The notes under the pieces are model-generated. The model was not told where the DNA came from, searched no databases, and was given only the letters and a program-made list of their open reading frames with translations. Shown one piece after another: positions 46,897 through 58,269 of a stretch of DNA of 64,000 bases; position 1 is the first letter of the stretch; each line of letters begins with the position of its first letter. This stretch comes from Apium graveolens. Lineage: Eukaryota; Streptophyta; Magnoliopsida; Apiales; Apiaceae. The stretch lies in contig NC_133648.1 of the NCBI RefSeq assembly GCF_009905375.1, positions 303,878,565-303,942,564 on the forward strand. The letters are read 5' to 3'. Both the position numbers and the translations under genes were made by a program.

Positions 46897-48120
46897 GAAG
46901 CACAAACTACTACGGATCAAGTGGAAACACCTGTTTAGACTGAACAACCTTCTGTGGAACAGCCCAATCGTAGGACAGGGAGAGTGTCTCGCCAACCTGA
47001 GAGGAATTATGGCCTTGTCATTAAGAATGATAATGAGTTATCAATCATTGATGATGACGACCCTGTGACCTATATTGAGGCTATGAGTAGTGTTGACTCA
47101 GAGAAATGACATAGTGCCATGAAATCCGAAATGGAATCTATGTATACCAACCAAGTATGGACTCTGGTTGAGGAGCCTGAAGGTGTTAAGCCTATTGGGT
47201 GCAAGTGGGTATACAAAAGAAAGATTGGAGCAGATGGCCAGGTGGAGACCTATAAGGCTAGGCTCGTGGCAAAAGGATTCAAACAAAGGCAAGGGATTGA
47301 CTTTGATGAAACTTTTTCGCCTATAGACCTGTTAAAATCAATTCGGATTTTGCTTGTGATTGCTGCTTACTACGACTATGAGATCTGGTAAATGGACGTG
47401 AAAACGGCCTTCCTCAATGGGGAACTTGAGGAGGAAGTGTATATGACACAACCAGAGGGTTTTCTTTCCAAGGGAAATGAACACCTAGTGTGTAAGCTGC
47501 TGCGAACCATATATGGTTTAAGGCAAGCTTCTCGTAGATGGAACATCCGTTTTGATGAGACAATCAAAGAGTTTGGTTTTATCAAAAACATAGATGAACC
47601 ATGTGTCTACAAGAAGGTTAGTGGGAGCGCGGTAACATTTCTTGTATTGTATGTGGATGACATACTTCTTATAGGAAATGATATACCGATGCTACAATCA
47701 GTCAAAGTATGGCTATCAAAGAACTTTACCATGAAGGACTTGGGAGAAGCATCCTACATTCTCGGTATAAAGATCTATAGAGATAGATCTAGAAGAATGA
47801 TAGGTCTTACCCAGGGTACATACATCCAGAAAGTGCTTAAAAGGTTTAGCATGGAAAACTCCAAAAGAGGTCTCATACCGATGAGCCATGGAGTGTCCCT
47901 TTCCGAAAAAAAATGTCTCCTAAGACACCTGAGGAAAGAGAGCGTATGAGTAAGATTCCTTATGCTTCAGCAATAGGATCTATCATGTACGCGATGTTAT
48001 GTACAAGGCCTGATGTTGCTTATTCAATTAGTGTGACGAGCAGATATCAGTCAAATCCAGGTGAAGACCACTAGAAAGCAGTGAAAAACATTCTTAAGTA
48101 CTTGCGAAGGACTCATGATA
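46897..48120 (+). pseudogene. pol: Reverse transcriptase of Copia element B, broken but YVDD intact
   Basis: The frame 47119-47391 (GCKWVYKRKIGADG, LVAKGFKQ, FDETFSPIDLLKSIRI) ends with TAA at 47389-47391 inside the W-Q-M-D-V-K-T-A-F-L block. The same frame resumes at 47392 and runs to 47949 with LLRTIYGLRQASRRWN and the YVDD box (47650-47661). A base-count change in the A run near 47910 shifts the frame; SKIPYASAIGSIMYAM follows in another frame, with a TAG near 48074. Only one stop separates the two main RT blocks. Confidence 0.9.
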
Positions 48121-48295
48121 TTTTTCTTGTTTTTGGTGGTGAATCTGAATTAAAAATAGAGGAGATGTCAACGTCGAGAGAGTTGACACACATAACAACG
48201 TAGCAGACCCACTCACAAAGCCACTTTCTCAGAGTCACTTTGATCCTCATAAAGACAAGATGGGTATTAGATACCAGAGTGATTGGCTTTAGTAC
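48121..48295 (+). pseudogene. RNase H remnant of Copia element B (core deleted)
   Basis: The text passes from FLVFGGESELK to the last part of RNase H (VADPLTKPLSQSHF, about 48202), skipping about 110 residues that element A still has (50075-50440). All catalytic RNase H residues are lost. The end MGIRYQSDWL is followed by TAG. Confidence 0.85.
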
Positions 48296-48306
48296 AAGTG
48301 GGAGAT
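48296..48306 (+). other. Polypurine tract of B
   Basis: AAGTGGGAGAT directly before the 3' LTR start TGAAAG; the usual plant Copia form. Confidence 0.85.
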
Positions 48307-50016
48307 TGAAAGAGATATGTCCTAAGTCCAATCATGCATGAGGATTTAGGAATAACTTTTATGTAATCTGTTTTGATTTCATTGATATTAATAAAAGACT
48401 TGTTTTGTTTTTATTGCGGGCTCTATCTATTTAAATGTTTAAATAAGATATACCACAGTTTAGAGTAAAGCTTTTTATGGATTGTGATGAGATCATAATA
48501 ATGAGACCTAAAAGATGATAACTCTAAACTTAAATAGTTCCTGGTCATAGGATTACTAACTGGTAATTAATAATCCGCAAAGATCGGTACATACTATGCT
48601 TGCTTCATTATGAAGGATGTCTGTTCTCATAGACATTTATGTGGTGACACTAAAGCTAGTATGTAGGTGCTTATTATAGAATAAGTTAACTGAACATGAC
48701 TCACACAGCTGAACAACTGATGGAGTTCACTCACGTGTTAGCAGTTGTTCACATAGTGATAGTTGTACAAGTATCCTTAGACTTGAGGTCATCATAGTCA
48801 TCTTGTGTACACTGAACTATGCTTTGGTTTAGTTCTTAGTCTCAAGGGACAATTATAAGGGCTCTACTGGGTATAGGAATTTGTACACAAAGATAGTGTA
48901 TGATCAATAAAGGATCTACCCCTTCCAGTGTAGGAAGAGAATGTTCAATGATGATCCACTTATGTTAGTTCAGGAATCTCTGGCCAGAGTGAATGAAATT
49001 AGAAAGGAGTTTCTAATTTACATTAAATAGAACTAAGCATAGTGAATGGGAAAGCAAGTGATTAAATAAGATAGGCTTGACACAAGTTCCATGCCTTGTA
49101 TTTAATCGTGACATTGTAGGGTAGAAGAAATTAATTGTACGGTAACTACTCACTGAATTGGTTCTTGGTATTCTAAGCAGTGAATTCGTATTATCCGGAT
49201 AGTCGCGATATGCTGAGAAGTATCCCTCACGATGTAGAATAAATATGATTAATTAATTAATCATATTTAATGAATTAGAGAATTTATATAAATAATAATA
49301 AAATAGTTTTATTATTATTTATTTCTACTACCGGCGTAATATTGAACCTACAGGGTCACACCATAAAAAAGAATGATTTAATGGTGGAGGAATTAATTAA
49401 TAATGGTTGATAATTATTTATTTATAAAATAAATAATTAATTGGCAAATTTAATAATTGATTAAATGAGATTTAATTGATTATAAATTAATTAAGAAAAG
49501 GTTCTTAATATTATTTATTAAGAATTTAATTTTTGGAAATTAAATCAAGAGAGAGAATTATTTCTAAAATGTTTAGAAAAAGGATTAATAATTAAAAGGT
49601 GTTTTAATTATTAATGAGAATAATAAAGGGTTAATAATAATAATATTTTATGGGAAAATTTTCAGCTGAAAATTTTGCCAATAAATATACTATTATAAAC
49701 CCTATTTTTGCCTCAACCTAAATTTTTTTACAAAACCCTAATTCTCTCCACCTTTTCCTTCTCCATTACATCGTTTTCTTGGTGGATACCGGTGGAGTGC
49801 TTCACACTTGAGGAGCAGCTGCTAAGGATCTCCGCTCGTGGTTCTTGGATCGCTATTAAAGACCTCCATCTTTCCATTAATGTAAAGCTTATTAAGGTAA
49901 ACATTATGAACTACGAATTAAATATTATTTTTCGCATGGATCCTGCGGAGGGTTTCGGTTTTTTTTTAAGATTTAAGTTTACGTTTTTGCTGCGTTTATG
50001 TGCTAAAAACCCTTCA
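48307..50016 (+). repeat. 3' LTR of Copia element B
   Basis: 1710 bases. It has an extra block of about 190 bases (49178-49368) absent from the 5' LTR. The rest is highly similar. The TATA box is mutated (AATAAATA). It ends CCCTTCA and is followed by target copy CTTGA. Confidence 0.95.
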
Positions 50017-50540
50017 CTTGAAGAGGACTAAAGATTCATTTTTGGTGTATGGAGGAGATGAGAAGCTGGTTGTAAAGGGTTACACTGACGCCAGCTTCCA
50101 GACAGACAGAGACGATTTAGTATCTCAGTCAGGTTTTGTGTATTGCCTTAATGGAGGTGCTATAAGATGGAAGAGTTCAAAGCAAGAGACAGTAGCTGAT
50201 TCTACAATGGAAGCTGAGTATATTACTGCCAGTGAAGCAGCCAAGGAGGCTATTTGGATACGAAAATTCATAACGGGGCTTGGTATGGTTCCATCAATCA
50301 CAGATCCAGTTGATCTTTACTGTGATAATAATGGAGCTATCGCGCAGGCTAAAGAACCAAGGTCCCATTCCCGGGAAAAGCATATACTTAGGAGATATCA
50401 CCTTCTTCGAGAGATTAATGAAAGAGGAGATATACATATATGTAAAGTGCATACTGATGATAATGTTACAGACCCACTGACTAAGGCTTTATCGCATCAA
50501 AAGCATGAAGGTCATACTAGTTCCATGGGTATTAGATAGA
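50017..50540 (+). pseudogene. RNase H of Copia element A, continuation after B
   Basis: The target duplication (50017-50021) is followed at once by the missing half of element A: FLVYGGDEKLV, YTDASFQTDRDD, SSKQETVADSTMEAEYI, LYCDNNGAIA and DNVTDPLTKAL. The acidic residues of RNase H (TDASF, MEAEYI, CDN) are present. The frame runs cleanly to the stop at 50538-50540 (after MGIR), where the family usually continues a few residues more. It is the best-preserved part of A. Confidence 0.92.
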
Positions 50541-50560
50541 TGGGTGATTGGCTCTAGTGT

Positions 50561-50571
50561 AAGTGGGAGAT
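50561..50571 (+). other. Polypurine tract of A
   Basis: AAGTGGGAGAT before TGTTAGTG, the LTR start of element A at 50572. Confidence 0.85.
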
Positions 50572-51023
50572 TGTTAGTGTTTGTGCCTTAGAGACAACAC
50601 TATTATGTTTATATTATGAAACATTTGGATTATTAATTATGATGGAATTATAATGTTTATTGAATTTATAAAGTTTCCGATATATGATATTAAGTTCCTA
50701 CAACACACAAGGTTATAGTAAATAAACTAAGTGCATGAATTCGAGAGATAATGTTCGATAAATGAAACAGTTACGAAGGTCCTCGACATAAATATGGATT
50801 AATAAATATAAATAAAGAAGCCATGCAGGGCCAACAAGCCTCTAGGGGGCAGCAGAATCCACATCATCCATATCTTCATCACTCCCGCTCTCACTGGATG
50901 TCATGGCAGTGGCAGTGTCACCCGAAGAAGAGTTGCTCCGCAGCAGGTCTGGAAGACGACTCTGGAGGGGGAAGGAGCTGATCTTGAGGGATATCATCCG
51001 AGACAACTACACGGGTACAGAAC
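50572..51023 (+). repeat. 3' LTR of A (partial) with a GC-rich segment
   Basis: The first about 75 bases (TGTTAGTGTTTGTGCC...) match the start of a second LTR at 51024. From about 50815 to 51023 base composition changes to GC-rich. On the minus strand this segment can be read as an acidic tail (SSESGSDEDMDDVDSAA, then stop near 50855), like the C-terminus of some protein. I do not recognise it. It could be captured or inserted DNA; its borders are not defined. Confidence 0.6.
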
Positions 51024-51180
51024 TGTTAGTGTTTGTGCCACAGAGACAACATTATTATGTTTATATTATGAAATATTTGGATTATTAATTATAATTCTAT
51101 GGATTATTCTTTAATAATTTATTATATCTTTATTTTATGCGATAAAGTTTTAGATTAATAAATGTCCTTGGAATATTATA
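51024..51180 (+). repeat. Second LTR start of the A family, cut by element C
   Basis: It starts TGTTAGTGTTTGTGCCACAG and follows the A LTR for about 75 bases, then differs. There is no PPT before it, so it is probably a separate insertion or solo LTR. It stops at 51180, where the LTR of C begins. Confidence 0.7.
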
Positions 51181-51745
51181 TGTTAGGTCACACAACACTG
51201 TAGAAGGGGGTTGAATACAGTGTTAATACATTCAAATCGATTTTAAACACAAGTAATAGTAAACATATATATTCAATAAGATAAACTCTGTTACAATGGA
51301 ACTGTTCTCTCTCAGTGATGAACACATATCACTAAGAGCTGCTAGGTTACAATGTATAATCTTCTCGATAATGATAACACATATAGTGTAAATCCAAAGT
51401 CTGTGTTTATATAGTACACAGTTACAAGATAAATTCTAATTGATTTGGAATATAATTCTGTCTCCTAAAATATATCAATCAGATATCTTCTACAAGTCTT
51501 CCAGTCTTCTAACTCTTTCCATGCATATCTTCTTTTATTTAGTCTCGATCTTCTACTGTAAATCAGCTTCCTTCCTTATATGAAAGTCTTCCCGCACTTA
51601 AGTTCTTATATGACCTTAAGTTCTGATATTAAGTTCTGACTTCTAATAAGTCTTGATTTCAATAAGTCCTGATATGTCCTGTTTATTAAGATCTGAAATC
51701 TAAACATGAATCATATTAGACATGACATCTCAAATATATCTAACA
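51181..51745 (-). repeat. 3' LTR of SIRE-type element C
   Basis: 565 bases; on the minus strand TGTTAGATATATTTG to TGACCTAACA. A TATA box (CTATATAAAC on minus) is at 51405-51414. AAGTTCTGA-like words recur in it. Confidence 0.88.
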
Positions 51746-51762
51746 ATCTCCCCCAACTTGTA
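51746..51762 (-). other. Polypurine tract of C
   Basis: On the minus strand CAAGTTGGGGGAGAT(TG) directly before the LTR. Confidence 0.85.
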
Positions 51763-52028
51763 AATTATGCAAAATATACAAGTTAATAGATTTGCTGATG
51801 TCAAAAACATTTAAGTACAAAATGCAAATAAGAGTTTAACTAGATAACTAACTACAAGTTACAGTCCTTATAGCTTTTACCAATCTCACCGAGTCAATCT
51901 GAATCCATGATGATTCTTGACAAAGCTTGATATCATATTTTCTTCTTTAATCCTCAGGACTTGAGACATTGTAGTCTTGACTTGCTTCATCTCTTCATTC
52001 TAACTTCCAATATGATAGAATGCAGTCC

Positions 52029-53760
52029 TTAAAGCAGAGATATGGTTCTTTCTAAACCATCATTCAGTCTTATTACCCTAGGATGAGAAGAATCTTCATT
52101 GTAGCATAGACATTTCCCTTTCAGTATCATTTCAAGCTTAGCAGAATCCTTCTTCATTGGAATTTCACTACCATCATTTTTAACAATATTAGGAATGAAT
52201 TCTTTAATTCTTGACCCAGAAATTCTAGCTTTATCTCTGATGGTCTTCAATATGAAGTTTGACCATCTCCTGGTAATATCAGACTTTACCTCTAAAAGGT
52301 AATGAAAGAATTGAAGTTCTTTCAATGATTTATTCAACACATCTGATTCTGACATCTGATATATCCTTCTATCTTTAAGAAATAGAATCAGATTTTCCTT
52401 GACATTGTGCTTGTCATGAGCATCCAGTACCACTTTAACAGAGATAATCTTATCAAGATGTTTCTGTGTAACATCTTCAAGCGGTCTGTCAGTCAATAGA
52501 AATGGATCTCTAGTAGCAACTTCAACTCCTATTTTGATTTTAGCTTCATCCGAACCTAGTCCAACCCTGTCTCTTGGTTTTCTAGCATTTAACCCAATAG
52601 TCATGAAAGTAGACAATAATTGGCTTTTCTTTGGATCTAATGGTTTGACATTTTTCCACAGAAGTTTCTTTTTATCAGCTACTTCCATTTTGTCTAAATC
52701 AACTTGAGCACTGTCAGAGGTTGATTTGATGACTTTATCAGAACTTGTTGTTTCTGTTATAGCTTGCAGTTCTTCACTCTGAATAACTTAAACCTTGTTA
52801 GAGGTTGTCTTTGATTCTTCAGAAATCTTCTTTCTTTTCAGAGTTTGAACATCTTTATCTTCAGCAAGATCATCATCAGTAACTTGAACCATTTTGCACA
52901 CTGGTTTTATCAGAATTTGAGGAATTTTCATCTCCAATGGCTTGATTGGTTCATCAACTTTTCCTTTCCCTTTGTCTTTGGGATCAATCTCAGATTGTGA
53001 TCTAGTATGGGTTTTGATCCTCAATATTTGACTTCTCCTTGATCACAATGCCTTTTTCCTTAGGCCTTGGAGGTTTCTTTGCAACAGAAGCTTTTGGCTT
53101 TAGATTTTTCTTTTCAGCTTTTAATCTAGCTTCTTCCTCTTGAGATTTTCTAAATCCATTCCTGGATTATGCTTCAGAAATAATCTTCTAGCAATTTTCT
53201 CATCAAGTGTCTGAATCTTGGGATCCTTGTAATAGACTGTTGTCTGCTTTCTCTTGAGCTTCAGAGTTTGCATGAACTTTTGAGAATCTTGACTTCCACC
53301 TTGTATCAGAACATCAGGCTTTGTCAGACTTTGCTCATCAGAACTTGATATCAGAATTTTGAGTTTCAGTACTTGCTATCAGATTTTGAGTTTGAGCAGC
53401 TTCAGAACTTGTCTTCTTTTGAGTAGAAGATTTTCTTGCATCAATAATTAGTTTCCTTGAAGAAACCTTGTTGCTCTGCTCTTTTCCTTGAACCTCTACC
53501 CTTGCTAGGGTTTCCCTGGTCATCAGCTTCATCATCTTTCTTCTTTAGTAATTGATCATTTGAGCATTTGGACTTAACTAACTTCTCCCCCTTTTTGGCA
53601 TCATCTGATAGTAGGAGTGAGAGAAGAAGTTCAACTGAAGATTGAATTTCATCCAATTGAGCCTGTTGAGAAGCTTGATTAGTCAGAACCTTAGTGATTT
53701 GGGCATGTTGCTTCTCTTGAGTTTTCTCAATTGCTTCTACTTTCTCAAGTGTAGGTCAGG
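52029..53760 (-). pseudogene. SIRE-type env-like region of C, broken
   Basis: An extra coding region downstream of pol, in the place where SIRE elements carry an env-like ORF. Reading from 53760: a heptad-like coiled coil (LEKVEAIEKTQEKQ, ITKVLTNQASQQAQLDEIQ), then a lysine/aspartate-rich part, a frame change near 53530, a serine/glutamine-rich part, further breaks between 53340 and 53024, a basic part (MRIKTHTRSQSEIDPKDKGK), a stop at 52788, and a clean 219-codon frame 52688-52029. I see no convincing membrane segment or signal peptide, so envelope function is not supported by sequence alone. There are at least two frameshifts and two stops. Confidence 0.65.
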
Positions 53761-54032
53761 ATATGTCGATTCAAATTCAACATTTGTTTGTCAAATCAGC
53801 ACAAATTATTAGTAACCACAATTTTAATCAAAACATTCATCAAGAAATACATTTCAAGTAGATGAAGTAAAGATTAACAGGTTGCAATGAGAACATTCAC
53901 ATTCACATAATACGAGATAAACAAAGACGAAATCTTGCAATCAAAAGAAATTTCATTAAAATATCCAAAGAGTACATCTTATGAAATTTGTAGATTACAT
54001 GCAAAAGATTACAAGATAATCCTAGGCTAAAA

Positions 54033-54224
54033 TTAGTTTCTCCTGCTACTGACAACTAGCACTGCATGACGGATTATCCGTTCTTGCTGAAAAAGAACCT
54101 CTTGTGGAACCAAGTTCCATATCTCATCAGGAATGGCAGTGACGTGCCATTCCTGTTCCCAGTCACCACAACTGAACTCGACGTTGAAGTTTTCATAGTT
54201 CATAAACATGTTTACAAGAACCAT
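54033..54224 (-). pseudogene. Short unidentified ORF in C 3' region
   Basis: 63 codons, W- and E-rich (DWEQEWHVTAIPDEIW). It lies between RNase H and the env-like region on the element's strand. It may be the start of the env-like product. I do not recognise it. Confidence 0.3.
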
Positions 54225-55657
54225 TTTTATGAAGAAAGAAAATGGTGAGAATTAAAAGAGAGAGTATGATTTTGTGTGTGAATAGAAGATAATTTGTCTG
54301 AGATGAAATGGCTGTTAAATAGCCAATGGAATATCAAGGGACTAGAGGACTGATTAATGATTAAGTGTAGAGTTAATGATGCCTCGTCTCCCTAGACCGA
54401 TGAGTAATAATAACAGTCAGTAAAAAGTTAAAGCAGGAGTTAATGGGCACGAGAAATAAGTAACAATTATTGTGCACATGCAGTTTCCAAGACAAACACG
54501 TTTACCACTAACCCAAATAATTATGGCTGTTTTTATCTCCCCTAATTATATTCTGATTAAATATGACCGTTATAGTATTTACCACAAATAAGTCAAGTAA
54601 AGAATAATGCCACGTAAGCATCAGAGTGTCCATCAAGATTTAATATCAGAACTTGACTATTATCAGATTTTAACAGTCATCAGAACATGGCTTCTGTACT
54701 CAAAAAGTAAATGTTTGTATCTATGATTCTTCATACAAATACAAACTTGTTTCTTCAGAGTTTAATCATCAGAACTTCCATCAGAACTTGTCCTCAGAAT
54801 TTATGCATTTGACACTAAACTGTTTATCTGAAATAACTTGATCACCACAGTAATTTTCATCATTCATATGGAGTGAGAGTGTGTGCATTAGCAAAATATC
54901 AGATAAAGAAGAAAAGTGCTTAAAATCTGTCATTAATAAAGAAGTCTATTATAGAATGAATTTATGCAAAAGTCCATCTCAACTGTTTGTGCTCATTTTA
55001 TGCATCTTTTGAAATTCCTTTTTACAGTGGCTTCTCAGTGTAAGTGAGTCACAACTGCTTATCAGAATTTATGCTATTATCATAGTATTTCTCCAGTAAT
55101 CAGAGAATGTGAAAAGTCACCAAGAAAAATTTATTTACTTTTCTAATGCATATTACTTAATACCAGCAATGCACTTGGGTCGTCCCTTCCACATATTTAC
55201 TCTAGATCTCAAAAGAGTACCTGACTTTATTTTTTTCTTTTTGTTTCTTTTCTTTTGATAAATGAGGCTTATCAGCATTTAGTTAATCCTTAAGATTTAC
55301 TGACATCAAAATTTGACAGATAAGAAGCAAGAATCTAGTTTGTGACTCAGTAATAAGATACACAAAGTAAATTTGACTAAGCTCAAAATCAGAATTTGCT
55401 TGTGTTAATGAGTTTCCACATAAACAACTAATTCAAACATGGGATTTCTAGCTAGTTAAAGACTACTAGGTCGGCATCTAGCATAGTATTCCTCAATGGA
55501 TTGAATAGTCACAGAACATTCAAATCACTATCAGAGTATATAGATCCACATCAGATAACAATCAGCATTTAATGTATTAACAGTTTAAGCACATATTACA
55601 TGGAAATAAGAGAATTTGTAAACACTGATCATAAAATCTGATGCATGAGAACAAAAA
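54225..55657 (-). other. Spacer of C between RNase H and env-like region
   Basis: AT-rich, no domain seen. Many AAGTTCTGAT-like words (on plus TCAGAACTT), for example near 54648, 54680 and 54763-54800. A T-rich stretch is at 55230-55260. Confidence 0.65.
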
Positions 55658-56390
55658 CTAAGCAGATTTAGAGAAAGAACCTGAAACCATTACAAGTTCA
55701 TTTACCTGTCTTGTAAAACTAGCTTCACATAGTGGTTTTATCAAGATATCTGCTAGTTGTTGATCTGTTGGAACAAAATGCAATTCCACTGTACCTTCCA
55801 TCACATATTCCCTTATGAAATGGTACCAAATGCTGATGTGCTTTGTCATTGAGTGTTGAACTGGATTACCTGTCATAGCAATACCACTTTGATTATCACA
55901 GTAAATAGGTATTTTAGAAAATTCTAACCCATAATCCAGTAACTGATTCTTCATCCAGAGAATCTGTGCACAACAGCTTCCCTACAATAATATATTCTGC
56001 TTCTGCAGTTGATATGGAAATTGACTTCTGTTTCTTGCTAAACCAAGAAACCAATCTGCCTTCAAGAAATTGGCAACTTCCACTTGTGTTTTTCCTGTCT
56101 ATTTTGCATCCTGCAAAATCTGCATATGAGTAACCTATTAGCTTAAAATCTGATTCTCTAGGATACCACAATCCTAGATCAGATGTACCCTTGAGGTACT
56201 TGAAAATTCTTTTCCCAGCTAATAGATGAGGTTCTCTTGGATAAACCTGAAATCTTGCTAAAAGACAGGTAACATACATGATATCAGGTCTACTTGTAGT
56301 TAAATAGAGTAAAGAGCCAATCATACCTCTGTAGTTAGTAATATCTATTGATGAACCAGTATCTTTATCTAACTTGGTTGCATTGGCCAT
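55658..56390 (-). pseudogene. RNase H of SIRE-type element C, frameshifted
   Basis: First frame 56390-55914: GMIGSLLYLTTSRPDIMY (end of RT), LIGYSYADFAGCKIDRKNTS and STAEAEYI. The frame then shifts near 55990. The second frame 55954-55658: MKNQLLDYG, IYCDNQSGIA, KHISIWYHFIREYV and LADILIKPL. Acidic residues in YADFAG, AEAEY and CDN are present. At least one frameshift separates them. Confidence 0.88.
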
Positions 56391-56408
56391 GGGAGTGGAT
56401 GTAATTGA

Positions 56409-57155
56409 TTAGTCTTGCATTCCAAATTTCTTGAGTAAATTTATGGTGTACTTCGATTGACAGATAAAAGTACCTTCTTCATTTTGCTTGACTTGAAGTC
56501 CCAGAAAATAGCTAGGTTCTCCCATCATACTCATTTCATATCTTGACTGCATTATCTTTGCAAATCTTTCACAGAGCTTGGCATTTGTAGAACTAAATAT
56601 GATATCATCAACATATATCTGTACCAAAAGTAATTCCTTTCCATAGTTGAGGTAGAATAATGTTTTATCAATTGTGCCTCCGTGAAATCCACTTTCCAGA
56701 AGGAATTGAGATAAAGTCTCATACCATGCTCTTGGAGCTTGCTTAAGGCCATAAAGTGCTTTGTCAAGCCAGTAGACATGATTTGGAAATTTTGAATCTA
56801 CAAAGCCTGGAGGTTGTTCAACATACACCTCTTCTTCCAATTCTCCATTGAGAAAAGCACTTTTCACATCCATTTGAAAGACTTTAAACTTTTTGTGAGC
56901 AGCATAAGCCAAAAAGATTCTTATGGCTTCCAATCTAGCAACTGGTGCAAATGTTTCATCATGATCAATACCCTCCTGTTGAGAGTAGCCCTTAGCAACT
57001 AGCCTTGCTTTGTTCCTTGTAATTATGCCATCACTGTCAGTTTTGTTTCTGAACACCCACTTTGTGCCAATAATTGATCTGTTCTTTGGTCTTGGCACTA
57101 GGGTCCATACTTTATTTCTTTCAAATTCATTTAACTCTTCCTGCATTGCTTGCAC
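56409..57155 (-). pseudogene. pol: Reverse transcriptase of SIRE-type element C
   Basis: A clean 248-codon frame: [70 protein letters not shown], then the YVDD box (56604-56615 on minus) and [13 protein letters not shown]. This is one of the two best-preserved domains in the window. The element as a whole is broken: upstream text is stopped near 57156-57158 and RNase H is frameshifted. Confidence 0.92.
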
Positions 57156-57860
57156 CTAATCAGCATCTTGAAGAGCTTCTTCCACTTTTTTTGGTTCAGT
57201 CTGAGATAGAAAAGAATGATAGAGACATTCATTTGATGTTGCAGTTCTAGTTCTGACACCTGCTTCAGGATCTCCAATTATTAAGTCAGGTGTATGTGAT
57301 TTGGTCCACTTCCTTGCAGATGGAAGTTGATTTCTATAACTGGATCCTCCCCCATGATCCATGCTATCTCCATCAGCATTTTCTGATGCTCCCCCTGTAG
57401 TTATGCTCTCTGAAAATTCAGAATTTGAGTTGGTTCCTTCAGGATTTGAAGAATCAGAGTTTCTAGAATTATTAGAATTTGGCTCATCAGAACTTGATGA
57501 ATTAGAACTTGAAGAGCCAGTGACAGGTTATGATGTTTCTTGAGAGTCTTGAGTTGTGATAGGATCTACAGCTTGCTCCCCCTGGACAGGTGCATTTTCC
57601 TTTGGAGTTGTTACCACAGTTTCAATGACATCAGAACTTAACCCGTCAGAACTTACAGGATCAGAGTTTAAGTCATCAGAATTTACAGGATCAGAGTTTA
57701 AATCTTCATTTTCAAATCTCAGCTGATCGTGATCATTGAAATCTTCAAGTCCAGTAATCTTCTTATCATCAAAAGATACATTGATAGATTCCATGACAAA
57801 TTGTTGACTCTGAAGGCTTTTGTGGAAAGTGGATATCCAACAAAAATTCCTTCATCAGCT
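57156..57860 (-). pseudogene. Linker between integrase and RT of C
   Basis: The reading passes through a low-complexity region (57794-57528) made of repeated S-D-x-L-N-S-D-P-V units, coded by repeats of the TCAGAACTT-type word seen throughout the element. A second frame (57362-57156, YRNQLPSARKWTKSHTPDLI) leads into RT. It probably represents the variable integrase-RT linker of SIRE elements. Confidence 0.7.
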
Positions 57861-58269
57861 TTTAGATCAAATTTTGACAGCTGTTCAGGATGAGTCTTAA
57901 GAACAAAACACTTACAACCAAATACATGAAATTATTTCAGATTTGGCTTCTTTTTCTTCACCATCTCATATGGTGTTTTTCCATGCTTGTTTATGAGTGT
58001 TGCATTCTGTGTAAAACAAGCAGTCTGCAGACTCTGCAGAGCTTCAGCCCAAAAGTAGGTTGGTAGCTTCATCAAGCATAGTTCGTGTAGCTTCAATGAG
58101 AGTCCTGTTCTTTCTTTCTACAACTCCATTTTGCTGTGGAGTTCCAGGAGCAGAAAATTCCTGTTTTATTCCATGCTCTTTGCAGAACTCTTCCATGATT
58201 GAATTCTTGAACTCAGTGCCATTATCACTTCTTATAATTTTAACATAATCTTTGACCAACTTATTCAGC
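57861..58269 (-). pseudogene. Integrase of C, N-terminal part missing (cut by D)
   Basis: Readable from LVKDYVKIIRSDNGTEF (second catalytic D, about 58221) through GTPQQNGVVERKNRTLIEA (E, about 58128) to the C-terminal part near 57900. The zinc finger and first catalytic D are on the far side of element D, outside the window. A stop lies near 58044 and another frame change follows. Confidence 0.88.

Larger units (their letters stand above)
31665..50016 (+). mobile_element. Ty1/Copia element B, nested in A and split by a LARD
   Basis: Complete ends with target duplication CTTGA. LTRs are 31665-33185 and 48307-50016, with a tRNA-Met type PBS (33187) and PPT (48296-48306). Without the 10.3 kb LARD insertion it is about 8.1 kb. 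Gag is mostly deleted, and the core of RNase H is deleted, so it was probably non-autonomous. RT keeps its YVDD box. It belongs to the same broad Copia type as A, Angela-like with moderate certainty. Confidence 0.93.
27911..51023 (+). mobile_element. Ty1/Copia element A (host of nested element B)
   Basis: Leader, gag, protease, integrase and RT run 27911-31664. The RNase H end resumes at 50017 after an 18 kb insertion (B). A PPT and LTR start follow (50572). The 5' LTR and PBS are not seen between 27911 and 28310, because the old LARD cut the leader; they should be left of the window. RT and RNase H wording suggests an Angela-like Copia lineage, with moderate certainty. Many stops and a mutated RT active site show it is dead. 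Confidence 0.85.
51181..58269 (-). mobile_element. SIRE-type Ty1/Copia element C, 3' half
   Basis: Minus strand: integrase (cut at 58269 by element D), RT, RNase H, long spacer, env-like coding region, PPT and 3' LTR (51181-51745). RT and integrase wording, the CAAGTTGGGGGAGATTG PPT and the extra region between RNase H and the LTR fit the SIRE/Maximus lineage. Gag, protease and 5' LTR must be beyond the right edge, past element D. It is inserted in an A-family LTR. Confidence 0.87.
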
